The translations under genes were made by a program, and so were the position numbers. Positions 1-7,766 of a stretch of DNA of 64,000 bases are shown in pieces. Source of the stretch: Sphingopyxis macrogoltabida (GTDB taxonomy: Bacteria > Pseudomonadota > Alphaproteobacteria > Sphingomonadales > Sphingomonadaceae); assembly GCA_003241685.1 (NCBI GenBank), contig QFPJ01000003.1, positions 157,134 through 221,133 on the forward strand, written 5' to 3'. The notes under the pieces were generated by a model. That model was given only the letters and a program-made list of their open reading frames with translations. It was not told the DNA's origin and made no database searches. Position 1 is the stretch's first letter. Each line of letters starts with the position of its first letter.

Positions 1-659
1 TCAACGACATCTATGTGTGCATGGTCCGCACCGGCGAGGAAAAGTCGAAGGGGATCAGCTGCCTCGTCGTCGAAAAGGACACGCCGGGCCTCAGTTTCGG
101 CGCGCCTGAGAAAAAGCTCGGCTGGAACGCCTCGCCCACCGCGCAGGTGATCTTCGAGGATTGCCGCGTGCCGGCCGAAAATCTCGTCGGGGCCGAAGGC
201 GACGGCTTCCGCTTCGCGATGGCGGGGCTCGACGGCGGCCGGCTCAACATCGGCGCCTGCTCGCTCGGCGGCGCGCAGCGTTGTCTTGACGAGGCGATCG
301 CCTACGCCAAGGACCGTCAGCAGTTCGGCCAGCCGATCGCCGATTTCCAGAACACCCAGTTCACGCTCGCCGACATGGCGACCGATCTGGAAGCCTCGCG
401 CGCGCTGCTCTATCTCGCCGCGGCAAAGGTCACGGCGGGCGCCCCCGACAAGTCGCGCTTCTCGGCGATGGCAAAGCGGCTGGCGACCGACAATGGCAGC
501 CGGATCGTCAACGACGCGCTGCAATTGTTCGGCGGCTACGGCTATTTGAAGGATTATCCGATCGAACGCTTCTGGCGCGACCTGCGCGTCCATTCGATCC
601 TCGAAGGCACCAATCAGGTGATGCGAATGATCGTGGGAAGGGACCTGCTGCGCCAATGA
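1..659 (+). CDS. acyl-CoA dehydrogenase, C-terminal part (isobutyryl-CoA dehydrogenase-like), 5'-truncated by window edge
   Basis: The frame is open from the first bases of the window, so only about the last 219 residues of a roughly 380-residue flavoenzyme are present. Visible are the middle beta-domain and the C-terminal helical domain. DRQQFGQPIADFQ is the typical FAD/tetramer-contact segment, LFGGYGYLKDYPIERFWRD precedes the active site, and HSILEGTNQVMR carries the probable catalytic Glu. The stop overlaps the next start by 4 bases (ATGA), so the genes are translationally coupled. Because the next genes are 3-hydroxyisobutyryl-CoA hydrolase, enoyl-CoA hydratase and 3-hydroxyisobutyrate dehydrogenase, the likely substrate is isobutyryl-CoA from valine. 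That is inferred from context; the fold assignment itself is secure. Confidence 0.9.
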   Translation, partial: NDIYVCMVRTGEEKSKGISCLVVEKDTPGLSFGAPEKKLGWNASPTAQVIFEDCRVPAENLVGAEGDGFRFAMAGLDGGRLNIGACSLGGAQRCLDEAIAYAKDRQQFGQPIADFQNTQFTLADMATDLEASRALLYLAAAKVTAGAPDKSRFSAMAKRLATDNGSRIVNDALQLFGGYGYLKDYPIERFWRDLRVHSILEGTNQVMRMIVGRDLLRQ

Positions 660-1702
660 CCGAAGACATCCTCATTTCGGCCGACGGCCATGTCGGCCGC
701 CTGTCGCTCAATCGGCCCAAGGCGATCCACGCGCTGAATTTGCCCATGTGCAAAGCGATGATCGAGGCGCTGCTCGCGTGGCGCGACGATACCGCCATCG
801 ACGCCGTCATCATCGATCATCATGACGGCCGCGGCTTCTGCGCCGGCGGCGACATCCGCATGCTGGCGGAAAGCGGGGCGAAGGACGGCAAGGAGGCGCG
901 GCTGTTCTTTCACACCGAATACCGCCTCAACCATCTGCTCTTCACCTACCCCAAGCCCGTCGTCGCCTTCATGGACGGCATCACCATGGGCGGCGGGGTC
1001 GGCATTTCGCAGCCCGCGCAATATCGCGTCGCCACCGAACATACCCGCTTCGCCATGCCCGAAACGGGGATCGGCCTGTTTCCCGATGTCGGCGGCGGCT
1101 GGTATCTGCCGCGGCTGGAAGGCCGGGTCGGCGTTTATCTGGCGCTGACCGGCGCGCGGCTCGACGGGGCGGAATGCCTGGCGCTCGGCCTTGCGACCCA
1201 TTATCTGCCCGCCGAACGGCTGGCCGAGGCGAAAGCGCGCATCGCGGCGCACCCCGACCGCATCGGCGGCATCCTGGGCGAATTGTCGATCACCGCGCCG
1301 CCGGCCGGCATCGCGCAGCATCTGGGCCGCATCGACCGCCTGTTCGCCAGCGACGCCTATGAGGATATTCTCGCCGCGCTCGAGGCCGACGACAGCGATT
1401 GGGCGTCGAAGGAACTGGCGGCGCTGCGCACCAAATCGCCGCAGACGTGCAAGGTCGCGCTTCGCCAACTGCGCGAAGGGGCCGCGATGCACGATTTCGC
1501 CGCCCAGATGATGCAGGAATATGCGATCGGCAGCCGCGTCGTGGCGATGCACGATTTCATCGAGGGCGTCCGCGCGCTCATCGTCGACAAGGACAACAGC
1601 CCGAAATGGGACCCGCCGACGCCGGAAGCGGTCACCGACGACTGGATCGACGCGATCTTCGCGCCCCTGCCCGACAAGGAAAAATGGACCCCGCTCACCT
1701 AA
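656..1702 (+). CDS. 3-hydroxyisobutyryl-CoA hydrolase (enoyl-CoA hydratase/isomerase superfamily)
   Basis: 348 residues, the usual length for HIBCH-type hydrolases and about 90 longer than a simple enoyl-CoA hydratase. The crotonase oxyanion-hole motif GFCAGGDIRML lies near residues 60-70. The segment ETGIGLFPDVGGGWYLPRL around residues 138-156 is characteristic of 3-hydroxyisobutyryl-CoA hydrolases. It should release free 3-hydroxyisobutyrate from its CoA ester in valine breakdown, feeding the dehydrogenase encoded at 2832. The start is set by the ATGA overlap with the upstream acyl-CoA dehydrogenase. The alternative, another crotonase-family hydratase, is less likely given the length and the neighbours. 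Confidence 0.9.
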   Translation: MTEDILISADGHVGRLSLNRPKAIHALNLPMCKAMIEALLAWRDDTAIDAVIIDHHDGRGFCAGGDIRMLAESGAKDGKEARLFFHTEYRLNHLLFTYPKPVVAFMDGITMGGGVGISQPAQYRVATEHTRFAMPETGIGLFPDVGGGWYLPRLEGRVGVYLALTGARLDGAECLALGLATHYLPAERLAEAKARIAAHPDRIGGILGELSITAPPAGIAQHLGRIDRLFASDAYEDILAALEADDSDWASKELAALRTKSPQTCKVALRQLREGAAMHDFAAQMMQEYAIGSRVVAMHDFIEGVRALIVDKDNSPKWDPPTPEAVTDDWIDAIFAPLPDKEKWTPLT

Positions 1703-1705
1703 GCT

Positions 1706-1779
1706 CGTCACCCCGGACTTGATCCGGGGTCCACTCAGGCATTGCTGGAATGGATGCCGGATGCAGTCCGGCATGACGA
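1706..1779. repeat. palindromic intergenic repeat, family A (two hairpins)
   Basis: Two adjoining imperfect inverted repeats: CCCCGGACTTGATCCGGGG, then a second hairpin around GCCGGATGCAGTCCGGC, bounded by CGTCA and TGACG. It fills the gap between the hydrolase stop and the Shine-Dalgarno of the next gene. Related copies lie at 3751-3828 and 19016-19045, so this is a dispersed REP-like element, not a gene-specific terminator. It may still attenuate or stabilise the operon mRNA. Confidence 0.8.
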
Positions 1780-1798
1780 TTGATTGGAGAATTTGAGA

Positions 1799-2581
1799 AT
1801 GACCTACGAAACCCTCCTCGTCGAACAGCGCGGCGCCGTCACGCTGGTGACATTGAACCGCCCGCAGGCGCTGAACGCCCTGAACTCGGGCGTCCTCGAC
1901 GAGTTGATCGCGGCCTTTGCGGCGTTCGAGGCCGACGACGGCCAACGCTGCGCCGTCCTCACCGGATCGGGCGACAAGGCCTTTGCCGCGGGCGCCGACA
2001 TCAAGGAAATGGCCGACAAGCCGGCCGCCGATTTCTATCTGGAAGATTTCTTTTCCAAATGGACGAGCGACTTCGTGAAGAAGGTTCGCAAACCTTGGAT
2101 CGCGGCGGTCAACGGCTTCGCGCTCGGCGGCGGCTGCGAACTCGCCATGATGGCCGATTTCATCGTCGCTAGCGACAAGGCGCGCTTCGGCCAGCCCGAA
2201 ATCAAGCTGGGCGTTGCGCCGGGCATGGGCGGGTCGCAGCGGCTGACCCGCGCGGTCGGCAAGGCGAAGGCGATGGAAATGTGCCTGACCGGCCGGATGA
2301 TGGACGCCGAAGAAGCCGAACGCGCCGGCCTCGTCGCGCGTGTCGTCCAGCATGAAAATCTGGTCGAGGAAGCGGTGAAGACTGCGACGCTGATCGCGTC
2401 GATGCCGCCGATGGCCGCGATGGTGAACAAGGACATGGTCAACGCCGCCTTCGAAACGTCGCTCGATCAGGGGCTGCTCTACGAACGCCGCCTGTTCCAG
2501 ATCCTCGCCGCGACCGAGGACAAGGCCGAGGGCATGGCCGCTTTCATCGAAAAGCGCGACGGCGTGTGGAAGGGGCGGTGA
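1799..2581 (+). CDS. enoyl-CoA hydratase
   Basis: 260 residues, a normal crotonase length. KAFAAGADIKEM (about residues 60-71) and FALGGGCELAMM (about 105-116) give the oxyanion hole and the first catalytic Glu. LGVAPGMGGSQRLTRAVG contains the second acidic/glycine-rich active-site segment. It hydrates 2-enoyl-CoA, here probably methacrylyl-CoA made by the isobutyryl-CoA dehydrogenase, to 3-hydroxyisobutyryl-CoA. ATG at 1799 is preferred to an in-frame upstream codon because GGAGA lies about 10 bases before it and the protein then begins MTYETLLVEQRG, typical for the family. The downstream small gene overlaps its stop. Confidence 0.92.
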   Translation: MTYETLLVEQRGAVTLVTLNRPQALNALNSGVLDELIAAFAAFEADDGQRCAVLTGSGDKAFAAGADIKEMADKPAADFYLEDFFSKWTSDFVKKVRKPWIAAVNGFALGGGCELAMMADFIVASDKARFGQPEIKLGVAPGMGGSQRLTRAVGKAKAMEMCLTGRMMDAEEAERAGLVARVVQHENLVEEAVKTATLIASMPPMAAMVNKDMVNAAFETSLDQGLLYERRLFQILAATEDKAEGMAAFIEKRDGVWKGR

Positions 2582-2835
2582 TCGCCGGCCTGATTTCGCT
2601 GGCCATCGGGGCTGTCGTTCTGTCGGTCGGATGGAATCACTGGCGATACCGCAAACAGGAGACGCTCAACCTTCTGGAAGCGGCTATTCTGCGATCGACC
2701 GGCGAAGCGCCGTTGCCGCTGACGAAGCTCGATTGGTTTCTCAAAAATCTTCAGGCCGTCCTCGGGTTCATTCTTGGACCTCTCTTCATTCTCGCGGGGG
2801 TAGCCATCATTCTGGGTGAATTGGAACTGCTATGA
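2578..2835 (+). CDS. small two-helix membrane protein of unknown function
   Basis: 85 residues starting at a GTG that overlaps the hydratase stop (GTGA), with AAGGGG a few bases upstream; an in-frame GTG at 2566 is the alternative. Two hydrophobic segments are clear: about residues 1-18 (VIAGLISLAIGAVVLSVGW) and about 62-80 (FILGPLFILAGVAIILG), separated by a roughly 40-residue polar loop. The gene is coupled on both sides by 4-base overlaps, so it is co-translated with the valine genes, yet nothing in the sequence suggests an enzymatic role. I do not recognise a family. Coding status is supported by the packed overlaps and the amphipathic pattern. Confidence 0.65.
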   Translation: MIAGLISLAIGAVVLSVGWNHWRYRKQETLNLLEAAILRSTGEAPLPLTKLDWFLKNLQAVLGFILGPLFILAGVAIILGELELL

Positions 2836-3707
2836 AAATCGCCTTTATCGGACTCGGCAACATGGGCGGCGGCATGGCCGCGAACCTCGCGAAGGCGGGA
2901 CATGACGTCCGCGCCTTCGACCTCAGCGAGGAGGCGCTGGCGCGCGCCGTGGAGGCGGGCTGCACTCGCGCCGCGTCGGCGGCCGAAGCGGTGACCGGCG
3001 CTGAAGCGGTGGTGACGATGCTGCCCGCGGGCAAGCATGTCGCGTCGGTCTACGAAAGCGACGTCTTCCCCAACGCCGCGCCCGGCACCCTGCTGCTCGA
3101 CTGTTCGACCATCGACGTCGCGACCGCGCGCGCCAATATCGCGGCGGCGACGGCGAAGGGCCTCGTCGCGGTCGATGCGCCGGTCTCGGGCGGCATCGCC
3201 GCCGCCAATGCGGGCACGCTGACCTTCATGGTCGGCGGCACCGGCGACGGCTTCGCGCGCGCCGAACCGATCCTCGCGAAAATGGGCAAGGCGGTGATCC
3301 ACGCCGGCGACGCGGGCGCCGGACAAGGCGCGAAGATCTGCAACAACATGTTGCTCGGCGCCTCGATGGTCGCGACCTGCGAAACGCTGGCGCTCGCGCA
3401 GAAGCTCGGGCTCGACCCCCAGAAATTCTTCGACATCGCCAGCGTCTCGTCGGGCCAGTGCTGGTCGTTGACCTCTTATGCACCGCTTCCCGGCGTCGGT
3501 CCGGCGACCCCCGCCGACAATGGCTACCAGGGCGGCTTCGCAGCGGCGCTGATGCTCAAGGATTTGCGCCTCGCGATGGAGGCGGCGGCCAGCGTCGACG
3601 CCGATGTGCCGATGGGGACGAAGGCGCGCGAGCTGTACGAGGCGTTCGTCGAGGCCGACAGGGACGGCCGCGATTTTTCGGCGATCATCCAGACGCTGCA
3701 AGGCTGA
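2832..3707 (+). CDS. mmsB: 3-hydroxyisobutyrate dehydrogenase
   Basis: 291 residues. The N-terminal Rossmann motif is FIGLGNMGGGMAANLAKAG. The substrate signature DAPVSGGIAAANAGTLTFMVG is around residues 116-137, and GAGQGAKICNNM (about 165-176) holds the expected catalytic Lys. It oxidises 3-hydroxyisobutyrate to methylmalonate semialdehyde with NAD, the step after the hydrolase at 656. It overlaps the small membrane-protein gene by ATGA. The methylmalonate-semialdehyde dehydrogenase (mmsA) normally partnering it is not in the window and may lie to the left. Confidence 0.93.
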   Translation: MKIAFIGLGNMGGGMAANLAKAGHDVRAFDLSEEALARAVEAGCTRAASAAEAVTGAEAVVTMLPAGKHVASVYESDVFPNAAPGTLLLDCSTIDVATARANIAAATAKGLVAVDAPVSGGIAAANAGTLTFMVGGTGDGFARAEPILAKMGKAVIHAGDAGAGQGAKICNNMLLGASMVATCETLALAQKLGLDPQKFFDIASVSSGQCWSLTSYAPLPGVGPATPADNGYQGGFAAALMLKDLRLAMEAAASVDADVPMGTKARELYEAFVEADRDGRDFSAIIQTLQG

Positions 3708-3750
3708 TCGTCGCCTATAGGATGGGGAGTAGACATTGCTACCCCAACCT

Positions 3751-3828
3751 TCGTCATCCCGGACTTGATCCGGGATCCATTCCCGCGACGTTGGAAGAGT
3801 GGATCCCGGATCAAGTCCGGGATGACGA
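3751..3828. repeat. large perfect inverted repeat, family A
   Basis: A perfect 29-bp inverted repeat: arms at 3751-3779 and 3800-3828, each containing CATCCCGGACTTGATCCGGG or its complement, around a 20-base spacer. Each arm is itself partly self-complementary. It lies after mmsB, followed by AT/GC-mixed non-coding sequence up to the - strand gene at 3884. It is a dispersed repeat that could also end transcription from both sides, although no T-tract follows. Confidence 0.85.
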
Positions 3829-3883
3829 CAGAATGAATATCGGCTTGAGGCCGAAACCTGCGGCCGCGGTTTGACCGATCGTT

Positions 3884-4120
3884 TCAGTAAAAATCCGCCG
3901 TCTCGCCACCGTCGCGGCGTTCGGTCCGGTGCAACTGCGTCGGCGCCTTGCGCTCGCCGGTCCGCACCTCGGTCCGGTCGCCGACCCGCCGCATCTCGGC
4001 GGGCGCCAAAATCCGCGCGCGCGCCACGGCGACAGCCGTCGCCTGGGGTGCCGTCGCGGGCGCGGTGGCTGGCGCGCTGCCGGCGAGCAAAAGGACGGCG
4101 AGGGCGGACATGGCGTTCAT
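3884..4120 (-). CDS. small exported protein of unknown function
   Basis: 78 residues. The first 20 or so (MNAMSALAVLLLAGSAPAT) look like a signal peptide. The rest is Ala/Thr-rich and then strongly basic and polar, with ILAPAEMRRVGDRTEVRTG in the middle. The start is supported by a GGCGGAG Shine-Dalgarno just upstream on the - strand. It stands alone between a family A repeat and the fadB-like gene's terminator. I do not recognise a family; similar short secreted proteins are common in sphingomonads. The coding call is moderate because of size. Confidence 0.5.
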   Translation of the reverse strand: MNAMSALAVLLLAGSAPATAPATAPQATAVAVARARILAPAEMRRVGDRTEVRTGERKAPTQLHRTERRDGGETADFY

Positions 4121-4200
4121 GCTCCGCCCTAACGACAGGTCTTGCCATCACTTTAACCCTGAATCGCAAGATTCCGGTCGTACCTGCGGCGGTGGGAGGT

Positions 4201-4240
4201 CAAAAGAAAGGCCGCTTGCCCCGCACCGGGACAGGCGGCC
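4201..4240 (-). terminator. intrinsic terminator of the fadB-like gene
   Basis: On the - strand a stem of 14 pairs (4227-4240 with 4210-4223, one or two G-U pairs, loop of 3) is followed by TTTCTTTTG at 4209-4201. It lies 25 bases beyond the stop at 4265. This is the classical hairpin plus U-tract arrangement. Confidence 0.85.
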
Positions 4241-4264
4241 TGATCTTTGTAAACGGCGAAGGGT

Positions 4265-6298
4265 CTAGAACCCCGACTTGGCGTCCGCCTTTTCCTTCAG
4301 CAGCGGCGCGACGGTAAAGCCGTGGCGTTCCAGCGCCGCGGCGATCTTGTCGGTGCCTTCCAGTCCCGCCCAGAACATCGGGCCGCCGCGATAGACCGGC
4401 CAACCATAGCCATAGATCCACACGACATCGATGTCGGACGCGCGCTGCGCCTTGCCTTCGGACAGGATCAGCGCGCCTTCGTTGACCATCGGATACAGGG
4501 TGCGTTCGATGATCTCCTGATCGGTGATGTCGCGCTTTTCGACGCCCGCTTTCTGACGGAATTGTTCGATGATCTCGGCGACGCGGGGGCTTTCCGACGG
4601 ATTGCGCTTTTCGTCATAATCGTAAAAGCCCGCCTGCTTCTTCTGGCCCCAGCGGCCCTCGGCGCACAGCGCGTCGCGGATGCTTTCGATGCGGTTCGGG
4701 TCGCGGTGCCAGCCGATGTCGACACCCGCCAGATCGCTCATCTGGAACGGGCCCATCGGCATCCCGAAATCGACATGGACCTTGTCGACCTGTGCCGGGG
4801 TCGCGCCTTCCATCAGCAGCTTCATCGCTTCCAGCTGGCGCGGCTTCAGCATGCGGTTGCCGATGAAGCCGTCGCACACGCCCGCGACGACCGCGACCTT
4901 GCCGATTTTCTTGCCCGTGGCCATGGCGGTCGCCAGCACGTCGGGCGCGGTCTTGTCGCCGCGCACGACTTCCAGCAGCTTCATGACGTTGGCGGGCGAG
5001 AAGAAATGCATGCCGACGACATCGCTGGGGCGGCTCGTCGCCGTCGCGATCTCGTCGACGTCAAGATAGCTGGTGTTCGACGCCAGGATCGCGCCGGGCT
5101 TGGCGATCGCATCGAGCTTGCCGAAAATCTCTTTCTTGACGCCCATATCCTCATAGACCGCCTCGATGATCAGGTCGCAGTCGGCCAGGTCTTCCAGCTT
5201 CAGCGTCGGGGTCAGCAGGCCCATCATCTGGTCGACCTGTTCGGGCTTGAAGCGGCCCTTGGCGGCGCTGGCGTCATAATTTTTGCGGATCACGCCGACG
5301 CCGCGATCGAGCGCCTCCTGGGCCGTTTCGACGATCGTGACGGGGATGCCTTTCTGCAGGAAGTTCATGCTGATGCCGCCGCCCATCGTGCCGGCGCCGA
5401 TCACGCCGACCTTTTTGATGTCGCGCAGCTTGGTGTCCTTGGGCAGCCCGTCGATCTTCGCCGCCTGACGCTCGGCGAAAAAGATGTGGCGCTGCGCCGC
5501 CGACTGGCTGCCGAACATCAGCTTCACGAACTGCTCGCGCTCGAAGGCCAGCCCCTCTTCAAAGGGCAGGCGGGTCGCCGCCTCGACGCAGGCCAGGTTG
5601 GCGTAAGGGGCCTCGAACCCGCGCCAGCGCCTGGCGTTCTGGGTCTTGAGCTGTTCGATCACCGAAACATCGCCAAAGACGTCGCGGTTGCGCGTCGGGC
5701 GCGGGCCGTCGGCGATCTTCGCGCGGGCAAAGGCGATCGCGTCGGCGGCCAGGCTGTCCTCGCCCGCCAGTTCGTCGACCAGCCCCATCGCCTTCGCCTT
5801 GGGTGCGGGGACGGGATCGCCGGTCGAGGTCATCGTCGCGGCGGCTTCGACCCCGACGACACGCGGCAGGCGCTGGGTGCCCCCGGCGCCGGGCAGCAGG
5901 CCCAGCTTGACTTCGGGCACGCCCAGTTTCGCCGACGGGACGGCGATGCGGTAATGGCAGACCAGCGCGGTCTCCAGCCCGCCGCCGAGCGCGGTGCCGT
6001 GGATCGCGGCGACGACCGGCTTGCCCGCCAGTTCGATGCTGTTCAGCACCGCGTTGAAATCGGGACCGCGCGGGGGCTTGCCGAATTCGCTGATGTCGGC
6101 GCCGGCGATGAAGGTGCCGCCGTCGCAGCGCAGGACGATCGCCTTGACGCCATCGTCGGCCAGCGCGGCGGCGAACTGATCCTCCAGCCCCTGGCGCACG
6201 TGCCAGGACAGCGCGTTCACCGGCGGGTTGTTGACGATGATGACGGCGACGTCGCCGTCTTTTTCAAGACGGACGGAAACGGGGGTTTCATCGGACAT
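4265..6298 (-). CDS. bifunctional enoyl-CoA hydratase / 3-hydroxyacyl-CoA dehydrogenase (FadB/FadJ type)
   Basis: 677 residues. The N-terminal 190 form a crotonase domain (GGTFIAGADISEF near residue 60; ALGGGLETALVCHYR near 105). A 3-hydroxyacyl-CoA dehydrogenase follows, with NAD-binding VIGAGTMGGGISMNFLQKG near residues 296-315, the NTSYLDVDEIA catalytic region, and HFFSPANVMKLLEVV. The C-terminal HAD domain has YPMVNEGALIL and WIYGYGWPVYRGGP. It carries out the second and third steps of fatty-acid beta-oxidation. It is shorter than E. coli FadB (about 729), matching the peroxisomal/alphaproteobacterial subtype. No thiolase neighbours it. An AGGAG Shine-Dalgarno precedes the start, and a palindrome lies further upstream at 6316. 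Confidence 0.93.
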   Translation of the reverse strand: MSDETPVSVRLEKDGDVAVIIVNNPPVNALSWHVRQGLEDQFAAALADDGVKAIVLRCDGGTFIAGADISEFGKPPRGPDFNAVLNSIELAGKPVVAAIHGTALGGGLETALVCHYRIAVPSAKLGVPEVKLGLLPGAGGTQRLPRVVGVEAAATMTSTGDPVPAPKAKAMGLVDELAGEDSLAADAIAFARAKIADGPRPTRNRDVFGDVSVIEQLKTQNARRWRGFEAPYANLACVEAATRLPFEEGLAFEREQFVKLMFGSQSAAQRHIFFAERQAAKIDGLPKDTKLRDIKKVGVIGAGTMGGGISMNFLQKGIPVTIVETAQEALDRGVGVIRKNYDASAAKGRFKPEQVDQMMGLLTPTLKLEDLADCDLIIEAVYEDMGVKKEIFGKLDAIAKPGAILASNTSYLDVDEIATATSRPSDVVGMHFFSPANVMKLLEVVRGDKTAPDVLATAMATGKKIGKVAVVAGVCDGFIGNRMLKPRQLEAMKLLMEGATPAQVDKVHVDFGMPMGPFQMSDLAGVDIGWHRDPNRIESIRDALCAEGRWGQKKQAGFYDYDEKRNPSESPRVAEIIEQFRQKAGVEKRDITDQEIIERTLYPMVNEGALILSEGKAQRASDIDVVWIYGYGWPVYRGGPMFWAGLEGTDKIAAALERHGFTVAPLLKEKADAKSGF

Positions 6299-6315
6299 GG
6301 GAGAACTCCTTTAAA

Positions 6316-6330
6316 CTGAAAGCTGTTCAG
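6316..6330. promoter_or_regulatory. candidate operator upstream of the fadB-like gene
   Basis: CTGAA-AGCTG-TTCAG is a perfect 5-bp inverted repeat with a 5-base centre, 18 bases before the ATG of the bifunctional beta-oxidation gene and embedded in a locally AT-rich stretch. TetR-type fatty-acid regulators commonly bind such sites near beta-oxidation promoters. The identity of the regulator is unknown and a chance occurrence cannot be excluded. Confidence 0.35.
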
Positions 6331-6340
6331 AAAAGTGTGT

Positions 6341-6424
6341 GTCCCCGCGGAGGCGGGGACCCATCACCGGACGGTGCCAGATTGAACCAAAGGGAGATGG
6401 GCCCCCGCCTTCGCGGGGGTACAC
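6341..6424. repeat. intergenic repeat, family C (inverted GC arms)
   Basis: GTCCCCGCGGAGGCGGGGAC at one end and GCCCCCGCCTTCGCGGGGGT at the other form two hairpins whose arms also pair with each other, spanning about 84 bases between the two - strand genes. A half-copy (TACTCCCGCGCAGGCGGGGA) is at 22920. It is a dispersed element, possibly doubling as a terminator for the esterase gene. Confidence 0.75.
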
Positions 6425-6455
6425 AAACAAAAGCTTGTTGAAGATCGTCATGGTC

Positions 6456-7658
6456 TCAGTCGTCGATCGCCGCGTGGACGAGCGTCTTGACCTCGCGGCG
6501 CACGGGATAGGTGGAGGAGGGCATGAGCTGGGTCATGAACACCATGCAGATTTCCTCGACCGGATCGACGAAGAAGCCGGTCGAGAACATGCCGCCCCAG
6601 TAAAAGTCGCCCGCCGATCCCGGAATGCCGGCGGCCGCCGGATCGAGCGTGACGGCAAAGCCCAGGCCGAAGCCGACGCCGGCATTTTCATCTTCGGAAA
6701 AGATGCCGACGCTGTGCCGGGTCAGGTCGCCGCCGCCGACCAGATGGTTCGACGTCATCAGGTCCAGCGTCTTGCGGCTGACGATCCGCGTGCCGTCCAG
6801 CTTGCCGCCGCCCAGCAGCATCAGGCAAAAACGGTGATAATCGGCCAGCGTCGAGACGAGCCCGCCGCCGCCCGAATGAAAGCTGCGCTCCTTGGCCCAG
6901 CGGCTGCGCTCGCCGCTGTCGAACGGCTGCATCTTGTCCCGGGGGTGAAAGGCATAGCAGTCAGTCAGGCGGTGCTGCTGCGCCGCGGGCACCTGAAACC
7001 CCGTATCGGTCATGCCGAGCGGGCCGAACAGGCGCTCCTGCAACACCTGCGCAAACGCTTTTCCCTCGATCCGTTCGATCACCGCGCCAAGGACGTCGGT
7101 CGCCATCGAATAATTCCAATGTGCGCCGGGATCGAACTGAAGCGGGATTTTGGCAAGCCCCTCGATGAAGCTGTCCATCGTGTAATCGGCGTCGAAATCG
7201 TCGATCCGCGCCTTGCGGTACGCCGCATCGACCGGCGTGCGCTCCTGAAAGCCATAGGTCAGGCCGGCGGTGTGGCGCAGCAGGTCGACCATGCGGATCG
7301 GCTGCGCCGCCGGGCGCGTCAGAAAGGGGACGTTGCCGCCGCCCGCGACGAAGACGCCGGTGTCGCGAAACTCCGGACAATATTTCACCAGCGGGTCGGA
7401 CAGCGCGACCTTGCCTTCCTCGACCAGCATCATGAAGGCGATGCTGGTGATCGGCTTGGTCATGCTGGCGATACGAAAGATCGCATCCTCCTTCAGCGCC
7501 TGGCCCGGCCGCGCGTCGCCGATGCACGACAGGTGCGCGATCTCCCCGCGCCGCGAAACGAGCGTCGCGGCGTGGGGCAGGCGGCCGCTGTCCACATATT
7601 TGGCGGCGAGGAAGGCGGGAATGCGGTCCAGCCGCCGGGAGTCGAAGCCGTGGGTCAT
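6456..7658 (-). CDS. serine hydrolase of the beta-lactamase / class C fold (esterase EstB-like)
   Basis: 400 residues. SMTK at residues 65-68 is the S-x-x-K nucleophile motif, and HWNYSMATDVLG around residue 165 supplies the Tyr of the Y-x-N-like motif. The C-terminal FYWGGMFSTGFFVDPVEEI matches the third motif region of the serine-beta-lactamase-like family. There is no signal peptide, so a cytoplasmic esterase or lactone/amide hydrolase is more likely than an antibiotic-resistance beta-lactamase. It sits between beta-oxidation and SDR genes, which fits hydrolysis of an ester or lactone carbon source, but the substrate cannot be read from sequence. Confidence 0.88.
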   Translation of the reverse strand: MTHGFDSRRLDRIPAFLAAKYVDSGRLPHAATLVSRRGEIAHLSCIGDARPGQALKEDAIFRIASMTKPITSIAFMMLVEEGKVALSDPLVKYCPEFRDTGVFVAGGGNVPFLTRPAAQPIRMVDLLRHTAGLTYGFQERTPVDAAYRKARIDDFDADYTMDSFIEGLAKIPLQFDPGAHWNYSMATDVLGAVIERIEGKAFAQVLQERLFGPLGMTDTGFQVPAAQQHRLTDCYAFHPRDKMQPFDSGERSRWAKERSFHSGGGGLVSTLADYHRFCLMLLGGGKLDGTRIVSRKTLDLMTSNHLVGGGDLTRHSVGIFSEDENAGVGFGLGFAVTLDPAAAGIPGSAGDFYWGGMFSTGFFVDPVEEICMVFMTQLMPSSTYPVRREVKTLVHAAIDD

Positions 7659-7766
7659 GATTGTAGCCGATCTTGCAGCGCGGCGGCCGAAACAAGATAA
7701 TTCCTGCTTCCCCGGCGTCGCGGGGAGGCACGGCCTGTATCGGATCGCATCATTCCGCAGCCATCC

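Noticed and set aside
614..2353. 579-codon frame antisense to the hydrolase and hydratase genes
   Set aside because: Spans the stop, the repeat and parts of two well-identified + strand genes; no family features.
1706..3828. CRISPR-like repeats
   Set aside because: The elements are single, palindromic, irregularly spaced, have no spacers between regularly repeated units, and no cas genes are present anywhere in the window.
4322..6319. 665-codon open frame antisense to the fadB-like gene
   Set aside because: It follows the high-GC third-position shadow of the real gene, has no recognisable motif and is rich in Arg/Ala/Asp repeats. The - strand product has a full set of family motifs.
6456..7658. 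Antibiotic-resistance beta-lactamase
   Set aside because: Has the SxxK nucleophile but no signal peptide and resembles EstB-type esterases; resistance role unsupported.
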